Origin: Winogradskya consettensis
GTDB lineage: Bacteria; Actinomycetota; Actinomycetes; Mycobacteriales; Micromonosporaceae
Assembly (NCBI RefSeq): GCF_018332715.1
Contig: NZ_BOQP01000053.1
Location: 24,259 to 88,258 of the forward strand
DNA length: 64,000 nt
Direction: 5' to 3'
A model generated the notes under the pieces. It saw only the letters and a list, made by a program, of their open reading frames with translations. It was not told where the DNA came from and did not search any database. Of the stretch, positions 50,354 through 58,284 are shown piece by piece. Position numbers and translations under genes: made by a program. Numbering within the stretch: position 1 is the first letter of the stretch; the number at the start of each line of letters is the position of its first letter.

Positions 50354-50379
50354 CGCCAGCTCTGCACACACGCGCTCAT
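50344..50379 (-). CDS. trpS leader peptide, 11 residues with one Trp
   Basis: The frame ATG (50377-50379) to TAG (50344-50346) encodes MSACVQSWRPS. Its single TGG codon (50356-50358) lies three codons before the first pairing segment of the attenuator. Too small for ordinary gene finders, it is supported by the exact fit with the alternative hairpins and with trpS downstream. The ribosome site is weak, which may set basal initiation. Confidence 0.8.
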   Translation of the reverse strand: MSACVQSWRPS

Positions 50380-50432
50380 GTCGGCCAGCTTACCCGGGTT
50401 TGGCAGGCATGACCGGCGGTTAACCGAGTCCA

Positions 50433-50670
50433 ATGGCGACGGACGGGTCCGAGCAGTACGACCGCATCGGCCGGATCTCTCTGGCCGCCGTCTGGGGCTC
50501 CTGGATCATCGGTAGTGGCGTGAACGAGCTTGCCGAGGGCGAATGGCCCGGCTGGATCTTTGCCACGATCGGCGGCGCGGTCCGTCGATCTGGCGATCGC
50601 ACCGGCGTGGATCGCCCTCGCCGCCGCATTCGTGCTGCTGCGGCGGCAGAATGTTTCCCGTGAAACCTGA
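50433..50670 (+). pseudogene. Small membrane protein gene split by a frameshift
   Basis: The frame from ATG 50433 reads ATDGSEQYDRIGRISLAAVW and a first helix to FATIGGA, then degenerates. In the +1 frame from about 50580 the sequence continues coherently as VDLAIAPAWIALAAAFVLLR and RQNVSRET with TGA at 50668-50670: a second membrane helix and basic tail. Joined, they make a ~78-residue two-helix protein. The shift lies near 50565-50585 in a GGCGGCGCGG run. It may be a true mutation, an assembly error in a GC-rich run, or recoding. Confidence 0.65.
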
Positions 50671-51187
50671 AAACGGCGGGCACATCCACTCCACTGACCC
50701 GTTCGCCACTCCGGAGCAGGACAAGTCGGCCGTGCGGCGGCTCCGGGGACGGCTGGCCGCGCCCGTCACCCTGTGGACCGCGCCCGGGCCGGCCGGGCTC
50801 ACCGTGTCGTCCATGCTCGTCGCTGACGGGGATCCGGGGCGGGTGCTGGGGCTGGTCGATGAGGAGAGCGACTTCTGGGACGCCGTTTCGGTCGCGCGGC
50901 GTTTCGCGGTGACCCCGCTCGGGCCCGATGACCAGCAACTGGCCGACAAATTTGCCGGGTTGATGCCCGCGCCGGGCGGATTGTTCGCAGCCGGGGAGTG
51001 GGTGGAGACGGAGTACGGGCCGGTGCCGCGCGATGCCGGGAGCTGGGCGGGGTGCCGGCTCGATGCCGAGCGGGAGTACGGGTGGGCGCTGCTCGTCGAG
51101 GCGACCGTTGAGCGGGTCGAGATCGGGGACGTGGCCGGCGTACCACTTCTGCACTTTCGTGGGCGTTACCGCTCGCTCGACCGGTAA
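50651..51187 (+). CDS. Flavin reductase-like domain protein
   Basis: A 178-residue protein of the FMN-binding split-barrel (flavin reductase-like) fold: TDPFATPEQDKSAVRRLRGR leads into the barrel with LAAPVTLWTAPGPAGLTVSS, FWDAVSVARRFAVTPLGPDD and a terminal strand set VPLLHFRGRYRSL. Members reduce flavins or bind them for partner monooxygenases. ATG at 50651 lies within the end of the frameshifted small gene; GTG at 50660 (MKPENGGHIH) is equally likely. No partner oxygenase is adjacent; the acyl-CoA-dehydrogenase-fold enzyme at 2.1 kb would be a chemical match but is far away. Confidence 0.85.
   Translation: MFPVKPENGGHIHSTDPFATPEQDKSAVRRLRGRLAAPVTLWTAPGPAGLTVSSMLVADGDPGRVLGLVDEESDFWDAVSVARRFAVTPLGPDDQQLADKFAGLMPAPGGLFAAGEWVETEYGPVPRDAGSWAGCRLDAEREYGWALLVEATVERVEIGDVAGVPLLHFRGRYRSLDR
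50652..50667. promoter_or_regulatory. parS-like palindrome
   Basis: TGTTTCCCGTGAAACC differs from the bacterial parS consensus TGTTTCACGTGAAACA at two positions, and from the actinobacterial 14-base core GTTTCACGTGAAAC at one. It lies at the start of the flavin-reductase-like gene. ParB sites usually lie in genes or between them around the origin. One mismatch may weaken binding. Confidence 0.4.
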
Positions 51188-51214
51188 GCGCAAGCCGTCC
51201 GCCGCTCGGCGCAG

Positions 51215-51228
51215 CCGTTGACCAACGG
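51215..51228. promoter_or_regulatory. Palindrome upstream of DUF485/symporter operon
   Basis: CCGTTG, AC, CAACGG is a perfect 6-base inverted repeat with a two-base centre, 73 bases before the DUF485 GTG. It overlaps a TTGACC -35-like hexamer (51218-51223), so it may be an operator for repression or activation of acetate/pyruvate uptake. Confidence 0.45.
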
Positions 51229-51301
51229 TCCGTGACGGCCTCCTCACCTTCGTACGGTGCCGGTGATACCCCTTATCTGGCCCCACGAAGGTGGTGACGA
51301 C

Positions 51302-51631
51302 GTGACAACCGAAGCGACATCCAGCGAGAAATATCTCGAGGTACAACGTTCCGCGGAATTCGCAGGCCTGCGCCGCAAACTGCGCAACTTCGTCTTCCCG
51401 ATGACGATCGCGTTCTTCCTCTGGTACGCGCTCTACGTCCTGCTCTCGGCATATGCCCGCGGGTTCATGTCGGTCAAGATCGTCGGCCACATCAACATCG
51501 CGCTGCTGTTCGGCCTGCTGCAGTTCGTGACGACGTTCCTGATCGCCTGGTACTACTCGCGGTACGCCGCCAAGGAGCTGGACCCGACCGCCGACAAGAT
51601 CAAGGCTGAGCTCGACGAGGCGGCCCACTGA
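51302..51631 (+). CDS. DUF485 membrane protein
   Basis: A 109-residue two-helix membrane protein. The conserved DUF485 wording is AEFAGLRRKLRNFVFPMTIA, FLWYALYVLLSAYARGFM and LQFVTTFLIAWYYSRYAAKE. DUF485 proteins (YjcH in E. coli) accompany acetate symporters such as ActP. GTG at 51302 follows GAAGGTGGTGACGAC; upstream in-frame ATG at 51257 lacks coding support. Its stop overlaps the symporter start in TGATG. Confidence 0.92.
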   Translation: MTTEATSSEKYLEVQRSAEFAGLRRKLRNFVFPMTIAFFLWYALYVLLSAYARGFMSVKIVGHINIALLFGLLQFVTTFLIAWYYSRYAAKELDPTADKIKAELDEAAH

Positions 51632-53295
51632 TGCTGAACATCGTCGCGGCCGAATCCGCATCCAGCCGTCCGCTCACGATCACGCTCTTCCTGATCTTCG
51701 TCGCGATCACGCTGGCGATCACCATCTGGGCCAGCCGGCAGACGAAGACGGCCACCGACTTCTACGCAGGCGGCCGCCAGTTCACCGGGTTCCAGAACGG
51801 CCTCGCGATCGGCGGCGACTACATGTCGGCCGCCTCGTTCCTGGGCATCGCCGGGCTCATCGCCCTCTACGGGTACGACGGCTTCCTCTACTCGATCGGC
51901 TTCCTGGTGGCGTGGCTCGTCGCGCTGCTGCTGGTCGCGGAGTTCCTGCGCAACTCGGGCCGTTACACGATGGCCGACGTGCTGGCGTTCCGGATGCGTC
52001 AGCGCCCGGTGCGTACGGCTGCCTCGGTCTCGACGATCGTGGTTTCGATCTTCTACCTGATCGCGCAGATGGTCGGCGCCGGCGCGCTCGTGTCCCTGCT
52101 GCTCGGTATCAAGCCCGGTGCGACGTTCCTGGGCATGGACGCCGACACCGCCAAGGTCGCCACGATCATCCTGGTCGGCGCGCTGATGATCGTCTACGTG
52201 GTCGTCGGTGGCATGAAGGGCACCACCTACGTGCAGATCGTCAAGGCGTTCCTGCTGATGACCGGCGCGCTGGTGATGACGATCCTGGTGCTGGCGCACT
52301 ACAAGTTCAACCTCTCCACCCTGCTCGGCGACGCCGCGGCGCAGTCCGGCAAGGGGGAGGCGTTCCTGGAACCGGGGCTCCGGTACGGCGTCGAGTCAGC
52401 CAGCGGGTCCGCCACCTTCTACAGCAAGATGGACCTGCTCTCGCTGGGCATCGCGCTGGTCCTGGGCACGGCCGGTCTGCCGCACATCCTGACCCGCTTC
52501 TACACCGTCCCGACGGCTCGGGTCGCCCGCAAGAGCGTGCTCTGGGCCATCGGCATCATCGGCACGTTCTACCTGTTCACCCTGGCCCTGGGCTTCGGCG
52601 CGGCGGCCCTGGTGGGCGGCAAGGCGATCACGGCGCAGGACAAGGCCGGCAACACGGCGGCGCCGCAGCTGGCCCAGGCCCTGGGCATCGACTACCTGGG
52701 CGGCGCCACCGGCGGCGCGGTGCTGCTGGCGATCATCGCAGCGGTCGCGTTCGCCACGATCCTCGCGGTGGTGGCCGGGCTCACCCTGGCCTCGTCGTCG
52801 AGCGTGGCGCACGACTTCTACGCCAGCGTGATCAAGCGGGGCAACGCCGGCGAACGCGACGAGGTGCGGGTCGCCCGGATCTCGGCATTCGTCATCGGCG
52901 CGGTCGCGATCGTCCTGTCGATCTTCGCCCAGAGCCTGAACGTCGCGTTCCTGGTGGCGCTCGCGTTCGCGGTGGCAGCCTCGGCGAACCTCCCGGCGAT
53001 CATCTACAGCCTGTTCTGGCGGCGGTTCAACACCTCCGGGGCGCTGTGGTCGATCTACGGCGGTCTCATCGCCGCGGTGGTGCTGGTCTTCTTCTCGCCC
53101 GTCGTCTCCGGCTCGCCCACGGCGATGTTCCCGGACAGCGACTGGCACTTCTTCCCGCTCAACAACCCGGGCATCATCTCCATCCCGATCGGCTTCCTCT
53201 GCGGCTGGATCGGCACGGTCATCTCCAAGGAGACCGACCCGGAGAAGTACGCCGAGCTGGAAGTTCGGTCACTGACCGGACACGGAGCGCACTAA
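51631..53295 (+). CDS. Cation/acetate symporter (ActP/MctC-like)
   Basis: A 554-residue SSS-family transporter with about 13 helices. Blocks such as FYAGGRQFTGFQNGLAIGGD, YMSAASFLGIAGLIALYGYD, GTAGLPHILTRFYTVP and VVAGLTLASSSSVAHDFYAS are hallmarks of ActP/MctC monocarboxylate carriers for acetate, pyruvate or propionate. It is coupled to the DUF485 gene. A strong terminator follows. This is the better-conserved of the two symporter cassettes in the window. Confidence 0.95.
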   Translation: MLNIVAAESASSRPLTITLFLIFVAITLAITIWASRQTKTATDFYAGGRQFTGFQNGLAIGGDYMSAASFLGIAGLIALYGYDGFLYSIGFLVAWLVALLLVAEFLRNSGRYTMADVLAFRMRQRPVRTAASVSTIVVSIFYLIAQMVGAGALVSLLLGIKPGATFLGMDADTAKVATIILVGALMIVYVVVGGMKGTTYVQIVKAFLLMTGALVMTILVLAHYKFNLSTLLGDAAAQSGKGEAFLEPGLRYGVESASGSATFYSKMDLLSLGIALVLGTAGLPHILTRFYTVPTARVARKSVLWAIGIIGTFYLFTLALGFGAAALVGGKAITAQDKAGNTAAPQLAQALGIDYLGGATGGAVLLAIIAAVAFATILAVVAGLTLASSSSVAHDFYASVIKRGNAGERDEVRVARISAFVIGAVAIVLSIFAQSLNVAFLVALAFAVAASANLPAIIYSLFWRRFNTSGALWSIYGGLIAAVVLVFFSPVVSGSPTAMFPDSDWHFFPLNNPGIISIPIGFLCGWIGTVISKETDPEKYAELEVRSLTGHGAH

Positions 53296-53303
53296 TTCGC
53301 GCA

Positions 53304-53334
53304 GGGGCCGACGGGCACCTCGCCCGTCGGCCCC
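53304..53334 (+). terminator. Terminator after acetate symporter
   Basis: GGGGCCGACGGGC (53304-53316), loop ACCTC, GCCCGTCGGCCCC (53322-53334): a perfect 13-pair stem nine bases after the stop. Confidence 0.9.
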
Positions 53335-53353
53335 GCTCGCTAAGGTTGCTCTC

Positions 53354-54334
53354 ATGTCAGTGCAGCAGCGGTTCGGCGAGGGACATCGGATTCTGGTCAG
53401 CGGCGGGGCCGGCTTCGTGCCGTCACACGTCGTCGATGCGCTGCTGGCGCGGGGTTGCACGGTTGTCGCCGTCGACAATTTCGTCACGGGCAGCCGCGAC
53501 AACGTCGCCCACCTCGCCGCCGAGCCGCGATTCACGCTCGTCGAGGGGGACCTCGCCGAGGGGCTGCCCGCCGACCCGGCGCTGACCGAGCGGTTCGACG
53601 CGATTCTGCACATGGCGTCGCCCGCCAGCCCCACCGACTTCGCGAAGCTGCCCGTCGAGATCCTCAAGGTGGGTTCGGCCGGGACGCTGGCGCTGCTCGA
53701 GCGGGCCGTCGCCGACTCGGCGCGGTTCCTGATGGCGTCGACCTCCGAGGCGTATGGCGACCCGGCGGTGCACCCGCAGCCGGAGAGCTACTGGGGCAAC
53801 GTCAACCCGATCGGCGTGCGGGCCGTCTACGACGAGGCGAAGCGGTTCTCGGAGGCGGCAACCATGGCGTTCCACCGGTTCCACGGTCTCGATACCGCCA
53901 TCGTGCGGATCTTCAACACGTACGGTCCGCGGATGCGCCCGGATGACGGGCGGGCCATCCCGACGTTCATCAGCCAGGCGCTGCGGGGCACCCCGCTGAC
54001 CGTGCACGGCACCGGCTCGCAGACGCGGTCGATCACGTACGTCGATGATCTGGTCCGCGGCATCCTGCTGCTGCTCGACTCGGGCGAGACCGGTCCGATC
54101 AACTGCGGTACCGAGCACGAGCTGACGATGCTGGAGCTCGCCGAGCTGATCGTGAAGCTCGCCGGCAGCGACTCGCGGATCGAGCTGGTCGAGCGCACCT
54201 CCGACGACCCGGAGAAGCGCCGCCCCGATCTCACGCTGGCGCGCACCCTGCTCGGATACGAGCCGCAGGTCGGTCCCGAGGACGGTCTGCGCCGCACGAT
54301 CGACTTCTTCGCGGGATCTTCGGCTGCTGAGTAA
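53354..54334 (+). CDS. UDP-glucuronate decarboxylase-like NAD-dependent epimerase/dehydratase
   Basis: A 326-residue extended SDR. The dinucleotide motif reads GGAGFVPSHVVD, with Pro in place of the third glycine of GGAGFIGSH; the active site has STSEAYGDPAVHPQPESYWG and YDEAKRFSEA (YxxxK); the acceptor loop has RIFNTYGPRMRPDDGR. These match UDP-xylose synthase (UXS), which turns UDP-glucuronate into UDP-xylose. A TAAGGT box seven bases before ATG suggests a leaderless transcript. It lies beside two wall-polymer ligase genes, consistent with surface glycan supply. Confidence 0.85.
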   Translation: MSVQQRFGEGHRILVSGGAGFVPSHVVDALLARGCTVVAVDNFVTGSRDNVAHLAAEPRFTLVEGDLAEGLPADPALTERFDAILHMASPASPTDFAKLPVEILKVGSAGTLALLERAVADSARFLMASTSEAYGDPAVHPQPESYWGNVNPIGVRAVYDEAKRFSEAATMAFHRFHGLDTAIVRIFNTYGPRMRPDDGRAIPTFISQALRGTPLTVHGTGSQTRSITYVDDLVRGILLLLDSGETGPINCGTEHELTMLELAELIVKLAGSDSRIELVERTSDDPEKRRPDLTLARTLLGYEPQVGPEDGLRRTIDFFAGSSAAE

Positions 54335-54439
54335 TTCAGCACGGTAGTGAACGTTGCACGAACAGTAATTGTCTCCCACCTTCGTGCCACCCCGCGCCGA
54401 TAAAGGGTTCAGCTGGTCCCGTACTCGTAATCTGTTCTC

Positions 54440-55708
54440 ATGTCTGCGAATTCGTCCCCTTGGGGTGGCCCGGCCGGCCGGGCTTCGGTGCCGGGCTCGG
54501 TGGGTATTCCGGGCGCCATGGATCGTTCCGCGGTGCCCGGCTCCTCCGGTCGGGTCGGCTCAGCCGCGCCGGCGTACGGCAGCGGTCGCTCTTCGAGCGG
54601 TGGTCCTTCTTACGGCGCGCCTTCCAGCCGGTCTTCCGGTGACGGGGACTGGCCGCCGCGCGGCGGTGGCCCCGGGGGTCCTGGCGGCCCGCCTCCCGCA
54701 GGCCGGCCCTACAAGGGCAAGCGCAAGCCGAAGTGGGGCCGCATCGCCCTGGTCGTCGGCGCCGTCCTGATCGTGGCCGGCATCATCGCGGGCATTTCGC
54801 TCTACGGGTACGCAAACGGCCTCAACGACGACCTCAAGCGCACGGACGCGTTCTCCGAGATCACCAACGGCCGCCCGGCCAAGACGGTGGACGGCGCGCT
54901 GAACGTCCTGCTGGTCGGCAGCGACTCGCGGGACCCGGACGCCGCCAAGGACACGACGAACGCCTGGCGCGCGGACACGCTGATCCTCATGCACATCCCC
55001 GCGGACCATAAGTCCGCGCAGCTGATCTCGATCCCGCGCGACCTGTGGGTCAACATCCCGTCGGCCAACGACGCGGCGTGTGACAGCGGCAGCCGGGCCA
55101 AGATCAACGCGGCGTTCGCCTTCGGCGGGCTGCCCCGGGCGGTGCGGACGGTCGAGTGCATGACCGACGTGCACCTGGACCACGTGCTGGCGATCGACTT
55201 CGGTGGCTTCAAGGAGGTCACCGACGCGCTCGGCGGCGTGGACCTCAAGGTGGACCAGAGCATCACGTCGATCCACAAGCCGCACCGCAAGTTCGTCAAG
55301 GGCACCATGCACATGAACGGCGAGCAGGCGCTGGACTGGATCCGTCAGCGTAAGCAGTTCCCCCGCGGCGACTTCGACCGGATGCGTCACCAGCAGGAGT
55401 TCCTGAAGGCGCTGATGGACAAGGCTGCCAGCGGCGGCACGCTGAGCAACCCCAGCAAGCTCAACGACTTCCTCAAGTCGGTCACCAAGGCCGTCACGGC
55501 GGACCAGGACTTCTCGCTCACCGACATGGCGGTGCAGTTCCGCAGCCTGCGCGGCGAGAACCTCACCTTCATCACGAGCCCCAACAAGGGCAGCGAGACG
55601 ATCTCGGGTCAGAGCGTCGTCGTCGCGGACCGGGACAAGGCACTCGTCCTCTACAAGGCGGTCGCTTCCGACAAGATGACCGAATGGATGACAGCGAACA
55701 AGAGCTGA
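54440..55708 (+). CDS. LytR-CpsA-Psr (LCP) family protein, first copy
   Basis: A 422-residue membrane-anchored protein. A long Ser/Gly/Pro-rich cytoplasmic part (about 1-90) precedes one helix (LVVGAVLIVAGIIAGISLYG) and the LCP domain with NVLLVGSDSRDP, ADTLILMHIP, LISIPRDLWVNIP and the later DWIRQRKQFPRGDFDRMRHQ, containing the conserved Arg/Asp residues that bind polyprenyl pyrophosphate. LCP proteins attach wall polysaccharides or teichoic-type polymers to peptidoglycan. TAATCT six bases before ATG indicates a leaderless message. A terminator separates it from its paralogue. Confidence 0.93.
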   Translation: MSANSSPWGGPAGRASVPGSVGIPGAMDRSAVPGSSGRVGSAAPAYGSGRSSSGGPSYGAPSSRSSGDGDWPPRGGGPGGPGGPPPAGRPYKGKRKPKWGRIALVVGAVLIVAGIIAGISLYGYANGLNDDLKRTDAFSEITNGRPAKTVDGALNVLLVGSDSRDPDAAKDTTNAWRADTLILMHIPADHKSAQLISIPRDLWVNIPSANDAACDSGSRAKINAAFAFGGLPRAVRTVECMTDVHLDHVLAIDFGGFKEVTDALGGVDLKVDQSITSIHKPHRKFVKGTMHMNGEQALDWIRQRKQFPRGDFDRMRHQQEFLKALMDKAASGGTLSNPSKLNDFLKSVTKAVTADQDFSLTDMAVQFRSLRGENLTFITSPNKGSETISGQSVVVADRDKALVLYKAVASDKMTEWMTANKS

Positions 55709-55725
55709 CGTCCCAGAAACAGCCA

Positions 55726-55763
55726 AAGGGTGCGGGTCGGCAGATAACGCCACCCGCACCCTT
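55726..55763 (+). terminator. Terminator between LCP genes
   Basis: AAGGGTGCGGGT (55726-55737) and ACCCGCACCCTT (55752-55763) form a perfect 12-pair stem 18 bases after the first LCP gene. The paralogue downstream must therefore have its own promoter. Confidence 0.9.
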
Positions 55764-55869
55764 GCATTAACAATGCGTGTCATTGACTTGAAACCGGCAA
55801 GACCTCGCCAGAGATGACAGTTGAACGTACAGTGACACCCGCCATTGCCCCGAAGAGCTTGGAGCGCGC

Positions 55870-57060
55870 ATGTCCGTCCACACCACCGGCCGTCGACCGG
55901 CGTTGGACAAGGACGGGAACCCCACTCGCGATCACCCTTCGGGTCCGATGCCCAAGTCGCCGAAGAAGGGCCGCAAGCGCAAGGATCCGCTCTGGGCCAA
56001 GCTGACCGTCATGTTCGGTGCGGTCCTCATGGTCAGCAGCGGCGCCGGCGTCGTTGGCACGAAATGGCTCGTCAGCAGCGCGACCAACGCCGTCACCCAG
56101 GAGAACCTGCTCGGCGGCAACCAGAAGACCGGGGCCGAGGGCGGCGGCGACATCAAGGGCGCGGTCGACATCCTGCTTATGGGTGTCGACGCCCGTAAGC
56201 GGTGGGCCGTCGACGACCTGCGCTCCGACACGATCATCGCGCTGCACATCCCGGCCAGCCACGACCAGGCGTACCTCGTGTCGATCCCGCGGGACACCGA
56301 GATGCAGGTTCCGGCGTTCCCCAAGGCCAAATATGCCGGCGGCGTCGCCAAGGCGACCGAGGTGTTCTTCCACGGCGCCCAGAACGGCGGCGGGTGGGCC
56401 GGTGGCGCCCAGCTGATGGCGCAGACCATCAAGGCCAACACCGGGATGACGTTCGACGGCGCCGCGATCATCGACTTCAACGGGTTCAAGAGCATCATCG
56501 ACGCGCTGGACGGCGTACGCATGTGTGTCGACCAGCGGGTCAAGTCGCACCACATCCAGCTGGTCGACGGCAAGCCGCTCTACCTCGCCGACGCCCGTAA
56601 GACGGCCGGCACGCACAAGGACATCTGGTACGAGAAGGGCTGCCAGGACCTCGAGGGCTGGCAGGCGCTCGACTACGCCCGGCAGCGTTACGGCCTGAAG
56701 AACGGCGACTACGACCGGCAGCGGCACCAGCAGCAGCTCATCAAGGCCATCGCCAAGAAGGCCGCGAACAGCGGCGTGCTCACCAACCCGGTCAAGGTCA
56801 ACAACCTGATCAAGGCGGCGGGCGACGCGTTCGTCCTCGACACCGGCGACGTCAAGGTCACCGACTTCATGTTCGGGCTCAAGGGCGTCGCGGCCAACGA
56901 CATGGTGCTGCTGCGCACCAACAACGGCACGTTCGCGGGCAACGAGAACCAGCGTGAATCGATCACGCCGAAGAGCATGGAAATGTACAAGGCCGTCAAG
57001 CAGGACAAACTCTCCCAGTTCATCCTGGCGAACCCGGACGTCGTGGCGAACGAGAAGTAG
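55870..57060 (+). CDS. LytR-CpsA-Psr (LCP) family protein, second copy
   Basis: A 396-residue LCP protein: basic cytoplasmic start (SPKKGRKRKDPLWAK), one helix (about residues 48-68), LCP domain with DILLMGVDARKRWAVDDLRS, SDTIIALHIP, LVSIPRDTEMQVP and DYARQRYGLKNGDYDRQRHQ. It differs from the first copy in loops and in two cysteines (CVDQR, GCQDLEGW) that may form a disulfide outside. It probably attaches a different polymer or works under other conditions. Followed closely by the rhodanese gene, which has its own -10-like box. Confidence 0.93.
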   Translation: MSVHTTGRRPALDKDGNPTRDHPSGPMPKSPKKGRKRKDPLWAKLTVMFGAVLMVSSGAGVVGTKWLVSSATNAVTQENLLGGNQKTGAEGGGDIKGAVDILLMGVDARKRWAVDDLRSDTIIALHIPASHDQAYLVSIPRDTEMQVPAFPKAKYAGGVAKATEVFFHGAQNGGGWAGGAQLMAQTIKANTGMTFDGAAIIDFNGFKSIIDALDGVRMCVDQRVKSHHIQLVDGKPLYLADARKTAGTHKDIWYEKGCQDLEGWQALDYARQRYGLKNGDYDRQRHQQQLIKAIAKKAANSGVLTNPVKVNNLIKAAGDAFVLDTGDVKVTDFMFGLKGVAANDMVLLRTNNGTFAGNENQRESITPKSMEMYKAVKQDKLSQFILANPDVVANEK

Positions 57061-57075
57061 CTCTAGGCTGGAATC

Positions 57076-57411
57076 GTGTTCGGACCTCAGGTACCCAGCG
57101 TGACACCCGCTCAGGTCGAGTCCTCGGCCTATCTGCTCGACGTGCGCGAGCCCGACGAATGGGCGGCGGGTCACGCGCCCGACGCCCACCACCTGCCGAT
57201 GATGGAGGTGCCGGCCCGGATCGCCGAGATCCCGACCGACGCCGAGGTCGTGGTGGTGTGCCGCTCCGGCGGGCGCTCCGGTCAGGTCGTCTCCTATCTC
57301 ATGGGCAACGGCTGGGACAACGTTCGCAACCTCGACGGCGGCATGCAGGCGTGGTCCGCCGCCGGGCGCGACGTGGTCAGCGAGAACGGTCAGCCGGCCC
57401 GCGTGCTGTGA
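57076..57411 (+). CDS. Rhodanese-like sulfurtransferase
   Basis: A 111-residue single rhodanese domain: YLLDVREPDEWAAGHAPDAH and the active-site loop VVCRSGGRSGQV with Cys62 as the persulfide carrier. It moves sulfur in the cytoplasm, acceptor unknown. GTG at 57076 is six bases after TAGGCT, so the message is probably leaderless. Its stop overlaps the GTG of the phosphodiesterase gene (GTGA). Confidence 0.93.
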   Translation: MFGPQVPSVTPAQVESSAYLLDVREPDEWAAGHAPDAHHLPMMEVPARIAEIPTDAEVVVVCRSGGRSGQVVSYLMGNGWDNVRNLDGGMQAWSAAGRDVVSENGQPARVL

Positions 57412-58199
57412 CCACCGGGCGCCCTTTCGTCTTCGCCCACCGTGGCGGGGCTGACGCATTGCCGGAGCACACGCTCGCGGCATACCTGCGCGCGCTCGAC
57501 GACGGTGCCGACGGTGTGGAATGCGACGTGCGGCTGACCCGCGACGGGCATCTCGTCTGCGTGCACGACCGCCGGCTCAACCGCACCTCCAACGGCACCG
57601 GCCTAGTCAGCACGAAGACCCTGGCCGAGCTGGAGGAGCTCGACTTCGGCTCGTGGCACGCCGGGGCCGGGGAGCTGCCGCCGGATCACCTCAGGCTGTT
57701 GACGCTCGACCGGTTACTCACCGTTCTGCGCGATTACGGCCGTCCTGTCCGGTTACTCATCGAGACCAAACATCCGTCACGGTACGGCGCCGAGGTCGAG
57801 CGCCGGCTCGTGGAGATGCTCCGCAAGTTCGATCTCGCGGAGCCCGTGACGGGCGACCCGCTGCACGTGACGGTGATGTCGTTCGCCGCCCTCGCTCTGC
57901 GCCGCATCCGCGCGCTGGCACCGGCCCTGCCGACCGTCTATCTGCTCGAGATCCCGCCTCCCGGGGTGAGCCGTGGGCGGCTTCCCTTCGGCGCCCGGAT
58001 CGCCGGCCCGGGGATCTCCCTGGTCCGCTCGAGGCCCACATTGATCCGGAACTTTCAGGCGGCGGGCCATCAGACCTATGTCTGGACGGTGAACGAAGAG
58101 CCGGATCTCGATCTTGTGCTCAGCCAGGGCATCGACGGGATCATCAGCGATCGACCACGCTTCGTGATCGATCGGCTGAATAGCGCACCGCCAGTGTGA
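57408..58199 (+). CDS. Glycerophosphodiester phosphodiesterase
   Basis: A 263-residue GDPD barrel protein. The signature is complete: FAHRGGADALPEHTLAAYLR (catalytic His, Arg, Glu), DGVECDVRLTRDGHLVCVHD (metal-binding Glu/Asp and second His), LIETKHPSRYG and TYVWTVNEEPDLDLVLSQGI (C-terminal Trp/Asn). It splits glycerophosphodiesters from lipids into glycerol-3-phosphate and an alcohol. No signal peptide is seen. GTG at 57408 overlaps the rhodanese stop. Confidence 0.93.
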   Translation: MTTGRPFVFAHRGGADALPEHTLAAYLRALDDGADGVECDVRLTRDGHLVCVHDRRLNRTSNGTGLVSTKTLAELEELDFGSWHAGAGELPPDHLRLLTLDRLLTVLRDYGRPVRLLIETKHPSRYGAEVERRLVEMLRKFDLAEPVTGDPLHVTVMSFAALALRRIRALAPALPTVYLLEIPPPGVSRGRLPFGARIAGPGISLVRSRPTLIRNFQAAGHQTYVWTVNEEPDLDLVLSQGIDGIISDRPRFVIDRLNSAPPV

Positions 58200-58284
58200 C
58201 AACCGCCACTTCCACCGGAATTATCGTCAAGATCCACAGGTGTCGCCCTGCCCAAAAGGCCGGATACGAGGCAGACTCGCAGAC

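Noticed and set aside
50228..50400. T-box riboswitch in front of trpS
   Set aside because: No T-box sequence or specifier loop is seen; a leader peptide with alternative hairpins explains the leader better.
50420..51661. A 413-codon minus-strand frame opposite the flavin-reductase-like and DUF485 genes
   Set aside because: No recognisable motif, and the plus-strand genes are well supported.
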